NCBI GenBank assembly: GCA_020433805.1
Contig: JAGRBZ010000040.1
Span: forward strand, 1-33,950
Direction of reading: 5' to 3'
Length of the DNA: 33,950 nucleotides
DNA from: Anaerolineae bacterium
GTDB lineage: Bacteria > Chloroflexota > Anaerolineae > 4572-78 > J111
The translations under genes and the position numbers were made by a program. The first letter of the stretch is position 1; each line of letters begins with the position of its first letter. The notes beneath the pieces are model-generated. The model had not been told where the DNA came from. It worked only from the letters and a program-made list of their open reading frames with translations, and did no database searches. Positions 7,238-15,939 of the stretch are shown here, in pieces.

Positions 7238-10133
7238 AGGGTGATTTACTTGATTGCTTTTTCCAAAATACCCGCCCCGGCTTTAAATGCCAAACAAGAA
7301 CGCCCACAATTGAGAAAATCAGCGCAAAAAGTGCCGCTACCCAATGATCGGTTATATTTTGCCGGATAAAGCGTTCTACAAAGTCTATTTCGTAAAAAGC
7401 CATCCCTATAATTGTAAAGGCAATATACCCCACCAAACCCGAAGCCAAAGCCACCAATGCCCCCCGCAATCGCTCCTCTAAAACAAAACGCTCCCCGCCT
7501 AAAGTAAAGGCAATGCCACCTATCGTCAAGGAGACGGCGATAGAATAGATGAGATCGATGAAGGTCACCGGCCGAGGCGGCAAAGGCGGCTGCAACAACA
7601 GCGGTACCGGCGTAGAGGTCGGAGTCGTGGTCGGTTCTTCTAAGGTAGGAGTGGGCGTTTGGGTAGGGATTTCCGTTGGAGTAGGTGTTGCCGTTGGTGT
7701 CTCTGTCGGCGTTATGGTCGGTGTAGGGGTATCGACGATACCGGGGCCGATATTCAAAATTTCAGACTGAGCCGCCAAATCGCTAGAGGCTCGAATAGAA
7801 AGCGGCGTATCGCGCTCTTTGAGAATAACTGTCTCGGCCACGCCACTTACCGTACTCGATTGAATAGGGCCTAATCCTAATCCTTCTAAGGGATAAGATC
7901 TAAAAAAGTTAACAATTGTCCCATCCGGCACAGGATTCCCATTTTTATCGACAATAACCCCCGTTCTAACCAGAATACCTTCCCCAACCGCCAAGTCGAT
8001 AATCGGCTCCGCATCCGGCGGCGTCGAAATTGGCGTAACCGCTCCTGACGTACTGATCTGATGAATAGGGTTAAGTTGAATAACCTGAGCCGGGTCCGGG
8101 CTTAAATCGAGCGCGCCGATGGCCGGTATCTCAACCGGAGACGCGCCGGAGGGTTCAAACTGCTGAAATAGCAGGCGCGCCGCGGCCTCTAGATAATGGG
8201 GAGTTTTACTGTAGAAAGCGTAATAGGCCGTAAGTTGGCTAATCTCCGTTTCGCCTAAAAAGTAGGGCGCATTAAAGGCAAACAGAATGAGGTTTTTATT
8301 GCGCAAATCATCAAATCGATTGCGGAGTAGTGCAATCACGGCATCTGACTCAGGATACATTTGCGTATCAACATTTAACATGCCAAAGATGAGCCAATCC
8401 GCTTCGTTAATGAGCGCGTCTATCTCTGTGTCACCATCAGAGTCATCATCCAGCCACGCCTTTAAATCGGCAAAGCTAAGGCTATTGATTTGATCATCTG
8501 ATACCTGCCCCGTAGCATCCGGCCCAAAAAGCCTCAGAATATTTTCTTCCAAAGCCGTCGTTGACACGACCTGAAACTGAGAACAATCGGGACATTCACG
8601 AACCTGGCGATCATCGGTGAAGATAAGAATATTTTCACCCGACTGAGGTGGGTTAGGTAGGGTAGGCCGCCCGGATTCTGTTCCAGGTGCAATAAGGGTT
8701 ACCCCGTCTCGAGCAATCTGATCCAAATCTATCTCGACGGCTCCTAAATCACTCAGATCCTCAAAGGAATGTAATACCGTGCTGTTAATGAGATCTAATC
8801 CGTAAAGCTTTATTTTGGCCCGAAGGATACGCCGCACGGAACGATCGATTGTAGCTTGAAAATTTAAGTCATCCCGGTATTTCTCTTGAAAAAAGAGAAG
8901 TGCATCGGTGATATTCGCCATCCGGCTGTCAGGATCGTTTTCAAACGCAAAGGTATCCAGAAATAAGATGTCGCTGCCGGCCAGAAATGCATCCTGAGTT
9001 AAGCGTCGCGCCGGAAAAGTCTGGCTGCCGGCAGCGATACTGCCTAGCGCTGCGGGTGCACCCAGCGGTGCGCTGACAATTAAACCACCGGCATTACGCC
9101 ACGGTGCCATTTCATCCAGAGCCAGTAGCGCCGGCAGGTTACGCGCATCAAAACTAATTGGCACGGTCCCTTGCAAGCCTTGGTAGCGCACATGCGAGGT
9201 CATCAAACCATCCGTAACCATATCCGGAGTATCTATATCGAGGTTGGTCACTTGAAAGAAAGGATGCAGTTCACCCTGTCGCAAATCATCCAGAGACTTA
9301 AAAATGGTAGGAACTTCCCGGTTGATTTCCCGGTCGCTGCTGCCGAAACCGGGAAAATGTTTGGCGATCGTCAATAAATTACCGCCGCTACCTTCGTGGA
9401 TGCCTTTAATATAGGCCTGTCCCATCTCGCCGACCCAAAAGGGATCTCCTCCAAAAGTACGTGTGCCTAAACCGTTGCCCCGATCAAGCCGGGGATTGTC
9501 TAACACATCAAGCGACGGACCAAACAGCATATTAACACCCACCAGTGGCAGATCGTGACCAACTACCTGGCCCACTTTTTGCGCATTTTCAGGATTCCAT
9601 GTTGCGCCCAAGGCCATGGCGTTGGGAACATCGACCATGTCATTTCGAATTTCCGTTTCAGGAAAGCCATCGCCTTCATGGATTGTGGCAACAAAAAGCG
9701 GGATAGTCGTGTAGCTCTCGCTCGCCGGACTGGTAGCCGATTCGGTCAGTGCTGCCGTGGCCGTAATGGGCGGCGGGGTTTGGGCCAACGCTTGCAGACT
9801 GTTCGTTAACCGTAGCACCTGGGCCGGAGTATTTTGCGTGTTGAAAAAGTTTCGGTTTTGGGCCGAAATGTACACACCACCAACCCGATACTGTTGAATA
9901 AGTTCGGCAATTTCCGACTCAGCGCCAACATCATTTTCTTGAAACGAGACAAGAAAAAGCTGTCCGACCCGCTCTGCCGGCGTTAGCTGATTAAAAACAG
10001 CCTCAACCGCCGCATTCAGATCGGTCTCGGAGTCTTGAGCCATCACCGTTGTTGGCGAATTTGAACCCAGAAACATCATAAAGAAGAGTAGGCACAAAAG
10101 TATGTAAAATCTGAGCCTTCCGCCGGGGGACAC
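7227..10133 (-). CDS. Secreted, membrane-anchored glycoside hydrolase family 3-like protein, probably catalytically dead
   Basis: 968 residues from GTG (GAGG 11 bases upstream). An N-terminal signal sequence (about 7-32) precedes a GH3 N-domain resembling NagZ-type beta-N-acetylhexosaminidase (about 40-445; motif KHFPGFG at 258-264). A GH3 C-domain-like region follows (about 475-680), then a bacterial Ig-like domain (about 715-790), a low-complexity Thr-Pro linker (about 800-850) and three hydrophobic helices at the C-terminus. In NagZ the nucleophile Asp lies in a V-S-D-D-L context; here the matching stretch is V353-S-A-P-L357. The Asp-His dyad after KHFPGHG is also altered (F263, E269, N271). 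The fold assignment is good, but hydrolase activity is doubtful, so a binding or structural role at the cell surface is possible. Confidence 0.82.
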   Translation of the reverse strand: MSPGGRLRFYILLCLLFFMMFLGSNSPTTVMAQDSETDLNAAVEAVFNQLTPAERVGQLFLVSFQENDVGAESEIAELIQQYRVGGVYISAQNRNFFNTQNTPAQVLRLTNSLQALAQTPPPITATAALTESATSPASESYTTIPLFVATIHEGDGFPETEIRNDMVDVPNAMALGATWNPENAQKVGQVVGHDLPLVGVNMLFGPSLDVLDNPRLDRGNGLGTRTFGGDPFWVGEMGQAYIKGIHEGSGGNLLTIAKHFPGFGSSDREINREVPTIFKSLDDLRQGELHPFFQVTNLDIDTPDMVTDGLMTSHVRYQGLQGTVPISFDARNLPALLALDEMAPWRNAGGLIVSAPLGAPAALGSIAAGSQTFPARRLTQDAFLAGSDILFLDTFAFENDPDSRMANITDALLFFQEKYRDDLNFQATIDRSVRRILRAKIKLYGLDLINSTVLHSFEDLSDLGAVEIDLDQIARDGVTLIAPGTESGRPTLPNPPQSGENILIFTDDRQVRECPDCSQFQVVSTTALEENILRLFGPDATGQVSDDQINSLSFADLKAWLDDDSDGDTEIDALINEADWLIFGMLNVDTQMYPESDAVIALLRNRFDDLRNKNLILFAFNAPYFLGETEISQLTAYYAFYSKTPHYLEAAARLLFQQFEPSGASPVEIPAIGALDLSPDPAQVIQLNPIHQISTSGAVTPISTPPDAEPIIDLAVGEGILVRTGVIVDKNGNPVPDGTIVNFFRSYPLEGLGLGPIQSSTVSGVAETVILKERDTPLSIRASSDLAAQSEILNIGPGIVDTPTPTITPTETPTATPTPTEIPTQTPTPTLEEPTTTPTSTPVPLLLQPPLPPRPVTFIDLIYSIAVSLTIGGIAFTLGGERFVLEERLRGALVALASGLVGYIAFTIIGMAFYEIDFVERFIRQNITDHWVAALFALIFSIVGVLVWHLKPGRVFWKKQSSKSPSSG

Positions 10134-10220
10134 TAAAATACAATCCTCGTAGTAAAGTTATGTCGAAAGTATACTGTCAATCAAAGGCAACGTCAACACA
10201 TTTATGTCCAATACAGTTGC

Positions 10221-10934
10221 CTACAACGACTCTTTGTTCGGCAAACCGGGCTGACGTGGATAGAGCTTCGGTGTTGGCTTGGTTTTTTTGATAATCACCA
10301 GATGACGCTCTCCATCCAGCCCCGGCACAGCGACCGGTTGAACCTTAATGAGTTGGCCGCCCAAAATCCGCAGTGCGGAGCGTGCCGCCTCGATTTCCTC
10401 AGCCGGATTTTGCCCTTTTTGGGCAATAACATAACCTCCGACTTTGACCAACGGCAGCATGTATTCGGCCAACACCGATAGGCGAGAAACAGCCCGGGCC
10501 ACTGCTACATCATACCTCTCTCGATGTTCGGGTTGTTGGCCGGCCTCCTCAGCACGGGCGGTGATCACCCTAACCGACTCTAACTCCAGGGTATTAACGA
10601 CATGCTGTAAAAAATTTGTCTTCTTAGCGGTGGACTCTAAAAGCGTAACTTTTACTTCGGGTATCGCTATCCGAAGCGGAATACCGGGAAAGCCGGCCCC
10701 GCTCCCGACATCGATAATTGAAAGCGGCTTGTTCCGCTGCGGCAGAGCTGGGACAATCGACAAACTGTCGAGAAAATGCTTAATGGCCACATCGTCCGGC
10801 TCGATAATGCGCGTCAGGTTGATGTTTTCGTTCCATGCCGCCAACTCGCGATAGTAGTTTTCAAATGCGTGTAGCTGCGCCTCAGACAAGGTTAAGCCAA
10901 AATGAGAAGCTCCGGCAGTCAAGAGAGTATCCAC
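10221..10934 (-). CDS. rsmG: 16S rRNA (guanine(527)-N7)-methyltransferase RsmG
   Basis: 237 residues, the usual family length. RsmG uses SAM to methylate G527 in the 530 loop of 16S rRNA. The N-terminus carries the typical ENYYRELAAWNENINLTRI stretch. The SAM-binding motif is D75-VGSGAGFPGIPL, and VARAVSRL follows later. The start is GTG 10934, six bases after the rnz stop, so the two genes are probably one transcript; the only upstream purine run lies in the end of rnz. Confidence 0.95.
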   Translation of the reverse strand: MDTLLTAGASHFGLTLSEAQLHAFENYYRELAAWNENINLTRIIEPDDVAIKHFLDSLSIVPALPQRNKPLSIIDVGSGAGFPGIPLRIAIPEVKVTLLESTAKKTNFLQHVVNTLELESVRVITARAEEAGQQPEHRERYDVAVARAVSRLSVLAEYMLPLVKVGGYVIAQKGQNPAEEIEAARSALRILGGQLIKVQPVAVPGLDGERHLVIIKKTKPTPKLYPRQPGLPNKESL

Positions 10935-10940
10935 GGTCGA

Positions 10941-11867
10941 TTACTTGCCCTTCTTCCCTACCGTCACTTTATCAAAGTCACGGGCAACCATTGTGTTGGG
11001 AAAAATGGCCTGCGCTTCCGAAATCACATCCGCCTCGCGATAACGCCGCGAGAGGTGCGTTAAATAAAGCCGGCCGACGTTCGCTTCTTGGGCCAAACGC
11101 GCCGACCCCGCCGCAGTAAGATGACCAAAGCGACGGGCCATCTCGGCATCAGCCTCGATATAGGTAGCCTCGATGACCAAACCATCAGCATTTTGAGCGT
11201 ATTTCACCAAATTGTCGGTTCGGGCGGCATCCCCTACAAAAACCAGTTTGCTGCCTTCCACCGCCGGACCAAGCACGTCGTCCGGTGAAATCACCCGCCC
11301 ATCGGCTAAGGTGACGCTTTCGCCGTTAACCAGACGGCGACGTTCCGGACCAATCGGCACGCCAAGGACTTCGGCCCTGTCGTTGAGAAACGGACGGCGT
11401 GATTTTTCCTGAAACAAATAGCCATAACAGTCCGGCCCGCGGTGGGTTACCGGAAAGGCCTGAATGAAGAAGCTATCGTCTTCAAATATGACGCCCGGTT
11501 TGATGGGAACAAACTTAACTTTAAAAGATGACGTATCGCCTCCACGCAGCACTACCCTAAAGATCAAATCACGTACGCGCTCAAGCGTAGCCGCACCGCC
11601 ATAAATTTCCATATTATCTACAGCCTCCCACCGGCTAAAGGTAGAGGCCAGGCCACCCAGTCCCAGAATATGGTCAAGATGGCCGTGAGTTAACAAAATC
11701 TTATTCAGACGCTTAAAGCCTAAGCCACTTTGCAATATTTGTCGTTGGGTGCCTTCACCACAATCGATTAAAAATCGATGCTCACGATAAAGCACCACAT
11801 TGGCCGACAAGCCACGATGGACGGAAGGGGCTGAGGCGGAAGTGCCTAAAAAGATTACCTCAAACAT
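10941..11867 (-). CDS. rnz: Ribonuclease Z (tRNA 3'-end processing)
   Basis: 308 residues, the normal size for bacterial RNase Z, the metallo-beta-lactamase-fold endonuclease that removes tRNA 3' trailers. The zinc motif is H61-x-H63-x-D65-H66; further ligands are visible in the [17 protein letters not shown] and LTHLSRRY regions. ATG 11867 is preferred over an ATG 16 codons upstream because [12 protein letters not shown] is the canonical N-terminus, GAGGA lies 10-11 bases upstream, and the promoter -10 (11892-11897) sits inside the longer reading. This fits the window's serine tRNAs, which lack an encoded CCA. Confidence 0.94.
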   Translation of the reverse strand: MFEVIFLGTSASAPSVHRGLSANVVLYREHRFLIDCGEGTQRQILQSGLGFKRLNKILLTHGHLDHILGLGGLASTFSRWEAVDNMEIYGGAATLERVRDLIFRVVLRGGDTSSFKVKFVPIKPGVIFEDDSFFIQAFPVTHRGPDCYGYLFQEKSRRPFLNDRAEVLGVPIGPERRRLVNGESVTLADGRVISPDDVLGPAVEGSKLVFVGDAARTDNLVKYAQNADGLVIEATYIEADAEMARRFGHLTAAGSARLAQEANVGRLYLTHLSRRYREADVISEAQAIFPNTMVARDFDKVTVGKKGK

Positions 11868-11891
11868 AAATACTATATCCTCAAATGAAGT

Positions 11892-11919
11892 ATTGTAAGA
11901 GTAGCGACGCGTCATTCAA
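11892..11919 (-). promoter_or_regulatory. Putative rnz-rsmG promoter
   Basis: On the minus strand: -35 TTGAAT (11919-11914), 16-base spacer, -10 TACAAT (11897-11892), about 25 bases before the rnz ATG. Confidence 0.55.
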
Positions 11920-11977
11920 CCTGTAACAGGTAGGTTTTGAGACGCCGTAAAGGGCGTTGCGTAGCGATAGTCAACGC
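11919..11977. repeat. Cluster of short palindromes upstream of rnz
   Basis: ACCTGT-a-ACAGGT (11919-11931) abuts the rnz -35. It is followed by ACGCC-n6-GGCGT (11942-11957) and GCGTTG-n12-CAACGC (11954-11977), the last two sharing bases so that only one could fold at a time. It may be an operator plus a small palindromic repeat. The rest of the gap to 12255 holds nothing coding that I can support. Confidence 0.4.
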
Positions 11978-12255
11978 TGCTCTCTTCATCACCAACTAAA
12001 CGTAGTTAAGAAAAGCTCACCTTCAAAATATTCACCGTTACGCATTTGAATAGGGAGGTAGGGTGGAATTAAATTGAGACGGAGCGGTTCAATTCTAAAA
12101 ATTTGGCGTATGTTACTCTATTTCTGTCAAGAACGCAACGACGATAAATTATTGAAATAGTGAACCACTGACAAGAATGAGAATTCTGCGCTTCTGTACA
12201 CCGAGAGCACATCAATTCTATCTTCGTATGTTCCATCATGGTTTGAGGTTTGCTT

Positions 12256-13311
12256 TCATAGGCGCTCAAAAAATTCAAGGGTGTTATTACGGGGATTGGC
12301 TTTAATAACCGGCCCCAAAAACTGCTCGATCACCCACATGTTGGTCATGGTATGGCGCGTCAATGACTCCACAGCGATCGTGCCGCGATGGCCGCTTATG
12401 ACGAGGGGCAACAGCATCTGGTCGGTTAAGTGCTTATCAAAAGTTGCGCCGGTTTGGTGAAATGCAAGAAGGGCGTCTACGGCCTCATCAGCCACGGCTT
12501 CAGAGGGTTTACCTTTCTTGCCAATTGATCCAAAACCGGCTTGGCTCGACTCATACTCGGCCGTGAGAAAAATGCCTGCTCCCGGCGAAACAGAACGCAC
12601 GCGCTGCGGCGTAATCGACGCGGGCAATCCGGCCTGTACCAAACGATTGGCCGCTCGCTGCCCCATCCGCTGAGCAATGTGGGATGGCAAGCTAGAGGCG
12701 ACCGCAAGCCCCGTAACATTTTTCAAATCACCACGTACAAACGGATCGCGGCCTCTAAGGTGCTTAAAACCCCCATGCCCTGTAATTTCCGCCTTAATCC
12801 GGCCCTGCCCCGCCGGATACCAGCCCCACGCCTCGAGTTCGGACGTTACCTGATACCCGCATCGAGCCAGAAGCGGCAGAAATACTTGCTGCACATAATG
12901 AAATGAGGGGCTCCAAGGAACGTGGGTTCCGCCTTTGAGCAGCACTCGGCTGTTGCCATCAGCTACCGTAAGAGGCAGCAACACCGTTTGTAAAACCAAT
13001 GTTGCGGCCCCAGCGCTGCCGCCCTCGCGTGCCTCCGCAATGTCGAAGCGATATGCACCGCGGATAGGCGTTTGCTGTGGTTCAAAAATCAGTTCCATCG
13101 AGCCGAGATGGTCACCTCGAAGCGCTGCTCCACAGAGTGCTGCCGCTGCCCGTACAGCCGTGAGGTGCTGGGCTGCCAAACCTGGATTTTTACGCCCGGC
13201 GCGAATGTTTTTGATATGAAGTGGTCGGGTCAGTAAAGCGGCTAAGGTTAAAGATGTTCGTATTATTTGACCACCGCCCTCACCGTACGTACCGTCTATG
13301 GTTATCATCAT
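12256..13311 (-). CDS. rtcA: RNA 3'-terminal phosphate cyclase
   Basis: 351 residues (E. coli RtcA is about 338). The enzyme converts RNA 3'-phosphates to 2',3'-cyclic phosphates through a covalent His-AMP intermediate. The family N-terminus ITIDGTYGEGGGQIIR is present, with GGTHVPWSPSFHY in mid-protein, and the adenylylated His is in KHLTDQMLLPL near the C-terminus. The frame opens at ATG 13332, but that codon overlaps the -10 TATAAT, so the second ATG (13311), which begins MMITIDG, is chosen; GGAGG is 14 bases upstream of it and AGG about 9. No rtcB ligase or rtcR regulator is adjacent, so the usual RNA-repair operon is absent here. Confidence 0.93.
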   Translation of the reverse strand: MMITIDGTYGEGGGQIIRTSLTLAALLTRPLHIKNIRAGRKNPGLAAQHLTAVRAAAALCGAALRGDHLGSMELIFEPQQTPIRGAYRFDIAEAREGGSAGAATLVLQTVLLPLTVADGNSRVLLKGGTHVPWSPSFHYVQQVFLPLLARCGYQVTSELEAWGWYPAGQGRIKAEITGHGGFKHLRGRDPFVRGDLKNVTGLAVASSLPSHIAQRMGQRAANRLVQAGLPASITPQRVRSVSPGAGIFLTAEYESSQAGFGSIGKKGKPSEAVADEAVDALLAFHQTGATFDKHLTDQMLLPLVISGHRGTIAVESLTRHTMTNMWVIEQFLGPVIKANPRNNTLEFFERL

Positions 13312-13330
13312 AAATTTTTGCCTAACCTCC

Positions 13331-13339
13331 ATTATACCA
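13331..13339 (-). promoter_or_regulatory. Extended -10 promoter of rtcA
   Basis: Minus strand TGG-TATAAT is a consensus extended -10 (TATAAT 13336-13331) without a convincing -35. Its position decides the rtcA start in favour of ATG 13311. Confidence 0.6.
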
Positions 13340-13435
13340 TAGTTGCTGCCAGGTAAGGATTAATACGGTATAACCGTTTTACGATTTGGTTACAATTTGC
13401 CTGGTTATTGTCAAATAAATAGCTACAAAGGAGTA

Positions 13436-13463
13436 TTGATGTCAAAACAAACTATGATACAAT
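13436..13463 (+). promoter_or_regulatory. Putative promoter of the small protein gene
   Basis: TTGATG (13436-13441), 16-base spacer, extended -10 TGA-TACAAT (13458-13463). It implies a leader of about 110 bases before the ATG at 13582. Confidence 0.5.
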
Positions 13464-13505
13464 AGCTATGGCATGGGTTATACGAAAACTTGCCAGCTTT
13501 ATGAA

Positions 13506-13530
13506 CCTGGTGTAAAAGTAATGCACCAGG
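13506..13530 (+). promoter_or_regulatory. Hairpin in the leader of the small protein gene
   Basis: CCTGGTG (13506-13512) and CACCAGG (13524-13530) form a perfect 7-base stem with an 11-base loop, followed by GGGG rather than a T-tract. It is a possible structured 5' UTR. Confidence 0.45.
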
Positions 13531-13581
13531 GGGGAACTTATATTAACATTCGTTATATGCCGGGAAGGAGTGACGCTGTTT

Positions 13582-13821
13582 ATGGAGGTACTGTTACCAG
13601 GTCGTGTCATTATGAGGAGAGTAACAGCTCTCGTAGGATTGTTTGTCGGTAAAGAACACGATGCTTTTACGTCGCCGCTAGTAGATTCAGTTCATGAAGA
13701 AATTTGTCGCATTGAGCAGGCCTTAGCAGATGTGGCAACGCGGCCAAGTCGGGTCGTTCGTAAACCGGAGTTATCAGAACCATTAACTGAGCAGCAAAAA
13801 ATTATTGATTTAGCAGGCTGA
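13582..13821 (+). CDS. Small hypothetical protein (79 residues)
   Basis: Not recognised. The ATG at 13582 has AAGGAG (13565-13570) 11 bases upstream; a GTG at 13570 would overlap that site. The N-terminal third is hydrophobic and basic (LLPGRV, MRRVTALVGLFVG), the middle is an acidic helix (about 35-52), and the tail is polar. A promoter, a leader hairpin, a ribosome site and a terminator 20 bases after the stop all support a real monocistronic gene. The function is unknown. Confidence 0.6.
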   Translation: MEVLLPGRVIMRRVTALVGLFVGKEHDAFTSPLVDSVHEEICRIEQALADVATRPSRVVRKPELSEPLTEQQKIIDLAG

Positions 13822-13840
13822 ACTCATTTTTAATTAAAAA

Positions 13841-13868
13841 GCCTCACCGAAATTGGTGAGGCTTTTTT
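13841..13868. terminator. Bidirectional intrinsic terminator
   Basis: GCCTCACC (13841-13848), 6-base loop, GGTGAGGC (13855-13862), then six T; five A precede the stem, so it works on both strands. It ends the small protein gene (+) and the response regulator gene (-). Confidence 0.92.
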
Positions 13869-13875
13869 GATCGCT

Positions 13876-14604
13876 TTATTCACTCGATGCGATAGTGTAC
13901 CCACGGCGGGGAATGGTAAGAATATAACAGGGCTTGCTGGGATCTTTCTCAACTTTTTTGCGTAGATTTTTAATATGCATCCGAACCAGGTCGGGGCTAC
14001 CTGTCTCCGATGGATAATCCCATACTTCTTTGAGCAATCTATCGCTGGTAAAAACCTCATCAGGGTGAGTCATTAAATGGTACAACAGCTCAAATTCAAC
14101 CGGAGTTAAAACCGATTCTTTGTAAGGCGTTGTTACCGTGTAGCTATGTCGATCCAACGAAAGATCATTTACCTCGATGAGCGCCTTTGTCGGAGCTGAG
14201 GGTTTACGTTGAACGCGCCGTAGAATAGCTTTTATTCGAAGTTGTAACTCTTCTAAATTAAACGGTTTGGTTAGATAATCATCAGCCCCGGCTCGTAAAC
14301 CGGCTACTCTATCTTCAGGACGCCCTAATGCCGTCAAAAAAAGGATAGGAATGTCGGCTAGAGCCGGATCGATACGCAGTTCACGGCAGGTTTCAAGTCC
14401 GTCGAAACCAGGCATAACGACATCTAAAACAATAATATCAGGGCTGTGTCGTCGTGCTTCCTTTAAAGCACTGATACCACTATAAACTACATAAACTTGG
14501 TAGTTTCTACGCAGCGATGCCTCAATAGATTTGGCAACTTCGTGATCATCATCAACAACCAAAACACGCGGAACATCGACATCCGGCGATGAAGGTACGG
14601 CCAT
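13876..14604 (-). CDS. OmpR/PhoB-family response regulator
   Basis: 242 residues. The receiver domain (about 12-125) has the acidic pocket D18-D19-D20, phospho-acceptor D61 in IIVLDVVMPG, a switch Thr in LFLTALG and the conserved Lys in YLTKPF. The winged-helix output domain (about 145-240) ends with the typical YILTIPRRGYTI. A ribosome site AGGGGG precedes the ATG at about 9 bases. It has its own promoter and a shared terminator, so it is a single-gene unit. No histidine kinase is encoded in the window, so its partner is unknown. Confidence 0.93.
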   Translation of the reverse strand: MAVPSSPDVDVPRVLVVDDDHEVAKSIEASLRRNYQVYVVYSGISALKEARRHSPDIIVLDVVMPGFDGLETCRELRIDPALADIPILFLTALGRPEDRVAGLRAGADDYLTKPFNLEELQLRIKAILRRVQRKPSAPTKALIEVNDLSLDRHSYTVTTPYKESVLTPVEFELLYHLMTHPDEVFTSDRLLKEVWDYPSETGSPDLVRMHIKNLRKKVEKDPSKPCYILTIPRRGYTIASSE

Positions 14605-14647
14605 TATTTACTTCCCCCTAAAATATTCACCTACTCTATCGTTAAGA

Positions 14648-14676
14648 ATTATAGCACGATGCCAAACGTGAGCCAA
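14648..14676 (-). promoter_or_regulatory. Promoter of the response regulator gene
   Basis: Minus strand -35 TTGGCT (14676-14671), 17-base spacer, extended -10 TGC-TATAAT (14653-14648), about 45 bases before the ATG. Confidence 0.65.
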
Positions 14677-14949
14677 TCACCCAAATGTATGGGGTATAAT
14701 CTGTTAATTTTGATGTGTAGAAGTAAGAAAAGTTCATACCACATACTCAAAATGATGTAGCAAAAATACCAACCAAATGTTCTATTTATGTCACTTTATT
14801 TAACTTGGCTTTAATTTACAAATGGTACCATTTTGTTGAAATAAGCAAGCCTTGTACACGAAATTACTATTCATTTCGTTTCTAAAGTAAATTAAAACTT
14901 TTTTGTAAAATTTATTTTGTGCCAAAAACTTTTGGTGCAGAAAAACACA
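14677..14949. other. AT-rich intergenic region with palindromes
   Basis: No coding signal. It contains a perfect 14-base palindrome AAATGGTACCATTT (14820-14833) and an inverted repeat ACGAAAT-n8-ATTTCGT (14858-14879). These may be operator sites for the divergent response regulator and LON-domain genes. There are also A/T runs that could bend DNA. Confidence 0.4.
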
Positions 14950-14985
14950 TTGACAACCAACAAAAACTGGATAGACTGGTATACA
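14950..14985 (+). promoter_or_regulatory. Putative promoter of the LON-domain gene
   Basis: Perfect TTGACA (14950-14955) with TAGACT (14972-14977) after 16 bases. An extended -10 TGG-TATACA (14980-14985) just downstream is an alternative. Either gives a leader of about 135-145 bases. Confidence 0.45.
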
Positions 14986-15125
14986 ACGTAGTTACCAACG
15001 CAACTAAGATTACTGCTTATTTGCATCTCAGGATAACAAATTAGGTACAGAGTAAAGATTATCACAATGAGGTGCGTATAATTCTAAGAATTGTTCCGTT
15101 AGAAGCAAAGCTAGAAATAGTATAA

Positions 15126-15833
15126 ATGCTAAATCCTAACTCAACTTTATCTCTATTCCCCTTAGATGTGGTTCTGTTTCCCGGGATGATGCTACCACTA
15201 CACATTTTTGAGAAACGGTACCAGGTTATGATTAAGCAGTGCATCGACAGCCCGGACCAAATGTTTGGCGTGGTGCTGGCAAAATCCAAAGAAGCTCAAA
15301 AACCCAATGTAGACAATATTTTCCGTGATGATTTGTACGAAATTGGCACAACAGCCCGGATCACAGCTGTTGAGCATCTCAAAGAGGGCCGAATGAATGT
15401 AGTCACGGTAGGCCAAGAAAGATTTATCGTCCGAGATATCACGGCCAGTGAAGATGATTTTATTATTGGTCGCGTCGACCCTTATCCCATTAAGGAAAAT
15501 GAAGACCCAAGAATAATCGATCTTTTAGCGCGTTCGCTTCGACCAAAGGTGGAAGCGTATATCAACCATCTGGCGAGTGCATCGGGTGAAGATTTATCAA
15601 ATGCCGTCTTACCGTCAGAGCCGGAAGCATTAGCTTATTTAGCCGGAACGGCTATGCAGGGATCGCTTCCTGATAAGCAGAAAATTCTTTCGGCCACATC
15701 GCTAACAGCATTGATGGCAAAAGCTGTGTCGACTTTGGATAAAGAAAATAAGATTTTAGCTTACATGCTAAAGGCATATCAAGATCACCAAAGAGTACAA
15801 AGGCTTCCTTTTGTTGATTATTCATTAAATTAA
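15126..15833 (+). CDS. Stand-alone LON N-terminal substrate-binding domain protein
   Basis: 235 residues. The whole chain matches the LON N-domain (LSLFPLDVVLFPGMMLPLHIFEKRY near residues 8-32, then FGVV and GTTARI), the substrate-recognition part of Lon protease, but there is no AAA+ module and no Ser-Lys protease domain. Such solo LON proteins are widespread and their role is poorly defined; they may bind unfolded proteins or act as adaptors. The start is ATG 15126, with only a weak purine run upstream. The sigma-factor gene follows after about 105 bases on the same strand. Confidence 0.88.
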   Translation: MLNPNSTLSLFPLDVVLFPGMMLPLHIFEKRYQVMIKQCIDSPDQMFGVVLAKSKEAQKPNVDNIFRDDLYEIGTTARITAVEHLKEGRMNVVTVGQERFIVRDITASEDDFIIGRVDPYPIKENEDPRIIDLLARSLRPKVEAYINHLASASGEDLSNAVLPSEPEALAYLAGTAMQGSLPDKQKILSATSLTALMAKAVSTLDKENKILAYMLKAYQDHQRVQRLPFVDYSLN

Positions 15834-15939
15834 TGATTTTGTATTAAAGTAGCCCCTCTCTGCAAACTTTTGGCGCGTTTAGTACGTATAGTTGATAGTT
15901 TGTGGTGTTGAAAAATAGGTTAAATTAGTGAGGTGAATT

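Noticed and set aside
7585..7740. DNA tandem repeat / microsatellite
   Set aside because: It is the coding sequence of the Thr-Pro-rich stalk of the GH3-like protein; the repetition follows codons.
12069..12278. 69-residue ORF on the minus strand
   Set aside because: It overlaps the end of rtcA, lacks a good ribosome site and has no recognisable composition or motif.
13427..13465. Eight-codon ORF (MSKQTMIQ) with a consensus AAAGGAG site
   Set aside because: Its start codon coincides with the -35 and its end with the -10 of a plausible promoter; without an upstream promoter it would not be transcribed.
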